Assembly: GCA_964609155.1 (NCBI GenBank)
Contig: CAZSRF010000052.1
Location: 1-7,008 of the forward strand
From: JAGOUU01 sp964609155
GTDB taxonomy: Bacteria; Pseudomonadota; Gammaproteobacteria; JAGOUU01
Direction: 5' to 3'
Length of the DNA stretch: 7,008 nucleotides
The position numbers and the translations under genes were made by a program. A model generated the notes under the pieces. That model was not told the origin of the DNA. It was given only the letters and a program-made list of their open reading frames with translations, and made no database searches. Below, one piece after another: positions 5,289 through 7,008 of this stretch. The first letter of the stretch is position 1, and each line of letters begins with the position of its first letter.

Positions 5289-7008
5289 TTATAAAAAACT
5301 TGAATTAACTATATTTTGTTGTGTATTTTGATTTGCTGTTACTTGATCTACTATAACAGCTACTTGCATATTGTTTGTTTGTTGGTTACCATTTCTTGAA
5401 ACCACACCGCTCGCTATTGCAGCATCTTGAGTAGTCCCTCTTTGTGATTGTGTTGTTAAACTTGTTTCAGGTATAGTATTAGCTGTAATAGGTGCAACAG
5501 GACTTGGAGCTGATTTACTTTTACCATTAACAGCATATATTTTTCTAATATTTGCCATACCTGAAATTACAGCACTAGCAGCTAAAGCTACACCTAATAC
5601 GGGACCAGCACCTATAGGAGGTGGAGCAAGTGCAGCGGCAGCGGCTTGATATGTATTTATTAATACACCAGCAGCGGCAGCTATTTTTGCCGCTTCTGTA
5701 CCTTCACCTGCGATTGTTTCAATAGCTCCAGCGAATTGTTTTGCTACATCTAATCTTGCATTAACACCAGCTAAAGTTATATTTGTTTTTGCGTTTTCAT
5801 ATTTCTTTTCAATTAATGCAGTATTTGCACCTGTTTTTTCAGCAGCTTTTAACTCTTGTTTATATGCTTCATCTAGTGCCGTTTGTTGTAGTCGTAATTC
5901 AGCAAATATATTACCCTCTGCAAGTATTTTTTCATTCTCTGCATCTTGTATTTTTCTTTCGTCATCGAGTGCTTTATTTTGTAATCTTAATTGTTCCCTT
6001 AATGCGGCTTTTTGTGCTTCTAAATCATTAGTACGTTGAAGTTCAGCAAGTGCATATTGTTCAGCAGTCATTTTACCAGCTTCAAACTGTTGCCTAGTTG
6101 ATTCAGCTTGTAGTGCTGATTGAACACCTAAGCGCATCATTTCTTCTTCAATTAGCTTTTGGCTTAATTCCTTTTTACCATCTAATATAGATTTATTTTT
6201 TTCTTTATATATTTCTACCTCCGTTTGAAGTTTTAGTAATTTATCGTCTATTTCTTTTTGAGCTATTTTTGCAAGCTCCTGAGCTTGTTTTTCTGCATCT
6301 GCTTTTCTTCTTTCTTCAAGTGCTTTTCTTTTTTCTTCTGCTTTTTCTCTAGCTGCTTGAGCTTTTTCTAATCTTTTTTGTTCAGCTTCTTCTGCTTTAT
6401 CTAGTAATACATTTTGTCTATTCATTGCCTTTTCACGAATAGATATTGATTCGTTTTCAATTTCTTCTTTTTTCACTAATGCAGCCGCCAACGCTTCAAC
6501 CTCAGCTTTTGTTATTCCTTTTTTATTTTGCAAGTCTTGAATAGCTGCTATATTACCATCGTTTATATTTTTCAACTCAGAAGCAGTTAATTCACGACCT
6601 ATTATTATCTTATCTTTTGCTTGTTTAACCTCTGCATCATTTATTTTTTTCTTTTCTAAATATGCTTTTTGTTCAATATTTAAAGCCTTTTCAATTAATG
6701 CAACTCGCTCTTGCTCTGTTTTAGTTCTATCCTTTGATTGAAGTATTAATTCATTTATTTGTCTATTATACTTAGCAGCATTAACTGTTTGTTGCACTTG
6801 TAAATCTTCTAAATCTTGTTGAGCTTTCTTTAATTCGATAGCAGCTTTTGCAGCCTTGCTCATATTATCACCCATCCCACTAAATAGATTACTTAATGAT
6901 TTTGCCCCTGTAAATAAACCTATAATTGATTCTTTAACTACTGTAAATATTGCACCTAATGCAGCCATCCCTTGTTCTACCTTGTCTATAACAGGCTCGA
7001 AGTTCTTA
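5289..7008 (-). CDS. Tail tape-measure protein, C-terminal part (5' end outside window)
   Basis: The frame is open to the window edge: before the internal Met at 6968 it reads KNFEPVIDKVEQG without a stop, so that Met is probably not the true start. At least 572 residues are visible. The tape measure fixes tail length, fills the tail tube and is released on infection. Counting from Met 6968: a hydrophobic Gly/Ala-rich segment (1-33, AALGAIFTVVKESIIGLFTG); a very long charged coiled coil (about 38-400), most extreme at 190-240, where Ala, Glu, Lys and Arg dominate; a hydrophobic, probably membrane-inserting segment (about 424-478, AAKIAAAAGVLINTYQAAAA ... GPVLGVALAASAVISGMANI); and a Ser/Thr/Pro/Gln-rich tail ending MQVAVIVDQVTANQNTQQN. 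This hydrophobic block plus 'V.V..DVT..Q' end is, from memory, typical of Bacteroidota phage tape measures. A minor virion protein with a coiled coil is the alternative. It precedes the head genes, which is unusual. Confidence 0.82.
   Translation of the reverse strand, partial: KNFEPVIDKVEQGMAALGAIFTVVKESIIGLFTGAKSLSNLFSGMGDNMSKAAKAAIELKKAQQDLEDLQVQQTVNAAKYNRQINELILQSKDRTKTEQERVALIEKALNIEQKAYLEKKKINDAEVKQAKDKIIIGRELTASELKNINDGNIAAIQDLQNKKGITKAEVEALAAALVKKEEIENESISIREKAMNRQNVLLDKAEEAEQKRLEKAQAAREKAEEKRKALEERRKADAEKQAQELAKIAQKEIDDKLLKLQTEVEIYKEKNKSILDGKKELSQKLIEEEMMRLGVQSALQAESTRQQFEAGKMTAEQYALAELQRTNDLEAQKAALREQLRLQNKALDDERKIQDAENEKILAEGNIFAELRLQQTALDEAYKQELKAAEKTGANTALIEKKYENAKTNITLAGVNARLDVAKQFAGAIETIAGEGTEAAKIAAAAGVLINTYQAAAAALAPPPIGAGPVLGVALAASAVISGMANIRKIYAVNGKSKSAPSPVAPITANTIPETSLTTQSQRGTTQDAAIASGVVSRNGNQQTNNMQVAVIVDQVTANQNTQQNIVNSSFL

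Noticed and set aside
5783..6031. Plus-strand frame of 82 codons opposite the tape-measure coiled coil
   Set aside because: Long antisense openness is a by-product of Glu/Lys/Gln-rich coding; the Phe/Leu/Val-rich product has no recognisable features.
6270..6400. Dense short repeats in the tape-measure gene
   Set aside because: They follow from Ala/Glu/Lys/Arg-rich coiled-coil coding and show no exact tandem unit or independent DNA element.
1941..7001. The 9-mer AGGCTCGAA at 1941-1949 recurs at 6993-7001, with shorter CTCGAA copies elsewhere
   Set aside because: The copies fall in unrelated coding contexts with no extended similarity or regular spacing, so I treat the match as coincidence; it is not a CRISPR or att-type repeat.

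Overview
The window is a stretch of AT-rich viral DNA. It is the virion structural module of a tailed phage (Caudoviricetes) or prophage, most likely of a Bacteroidota host. Every gene I accept is on the minus strand, so the module is read from position 7008 down to position 1. The host inference rests on three things. The portal and tape-measure proteins look like versions common in Bacteroidota (pro)phages. One small gene carries a signal peptide ending in SFAQ, a typical Bacteroidota form. A TTTG-N19-AATATTTG element, close to the Bacteroidota sigma-factor consensus, precedes the head genes. No integrase, lysis, replication or host gene is visible, so I cannot tell a free virus from an integrated one.

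Layout in the direction of transcription. (1) 7008-5289: the C-terminal part of a long coiled-coil tape-measure protein, whose N-terminus lies outside the window. (2) 5288-5206: an 83-bp non-coding gap with a candidate promoter. (3) 5205-4162: a ClpP-like head maturation protease fused to a small beta-rich domain and a coiled-coil scaffold. (4) 4158-3073: the major capsid protein. (5) 3072-3018: a 55-bp gap with a G5/C5 hairpin. (6) 3017-2592: a small protein with an export signal. (7) 2589-2008: a cysteine-rich protein of unknown role, probably a virion component. (8) 2005-1523: a small CxxC protein with a lysine-rich tail. (9) 1516-176: the portal. (10) 179-1: the N-terminus of a probable head-tail adaptor, overlapping the portal stop as ATGA.

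From the protease to the adaptor, genes are separated by a few bases or overlap, except for the 55-bp hairpin gap. They probably form one operon that builds the head. Scaffold and capsid protein assemble on the portal, the protease removes the scaffold, and the adaptor joins head to tail. The order is unusual: a tail gene precedes the head genes, and the portal follows the capsid gene with three small genes between them. The most intriguing element is the exported small protein inside the head operon. Also worth a look are a perfect 13-bp inverted repeat near the start of the CxxC gene and the promoter placed almost on the protease start codon.
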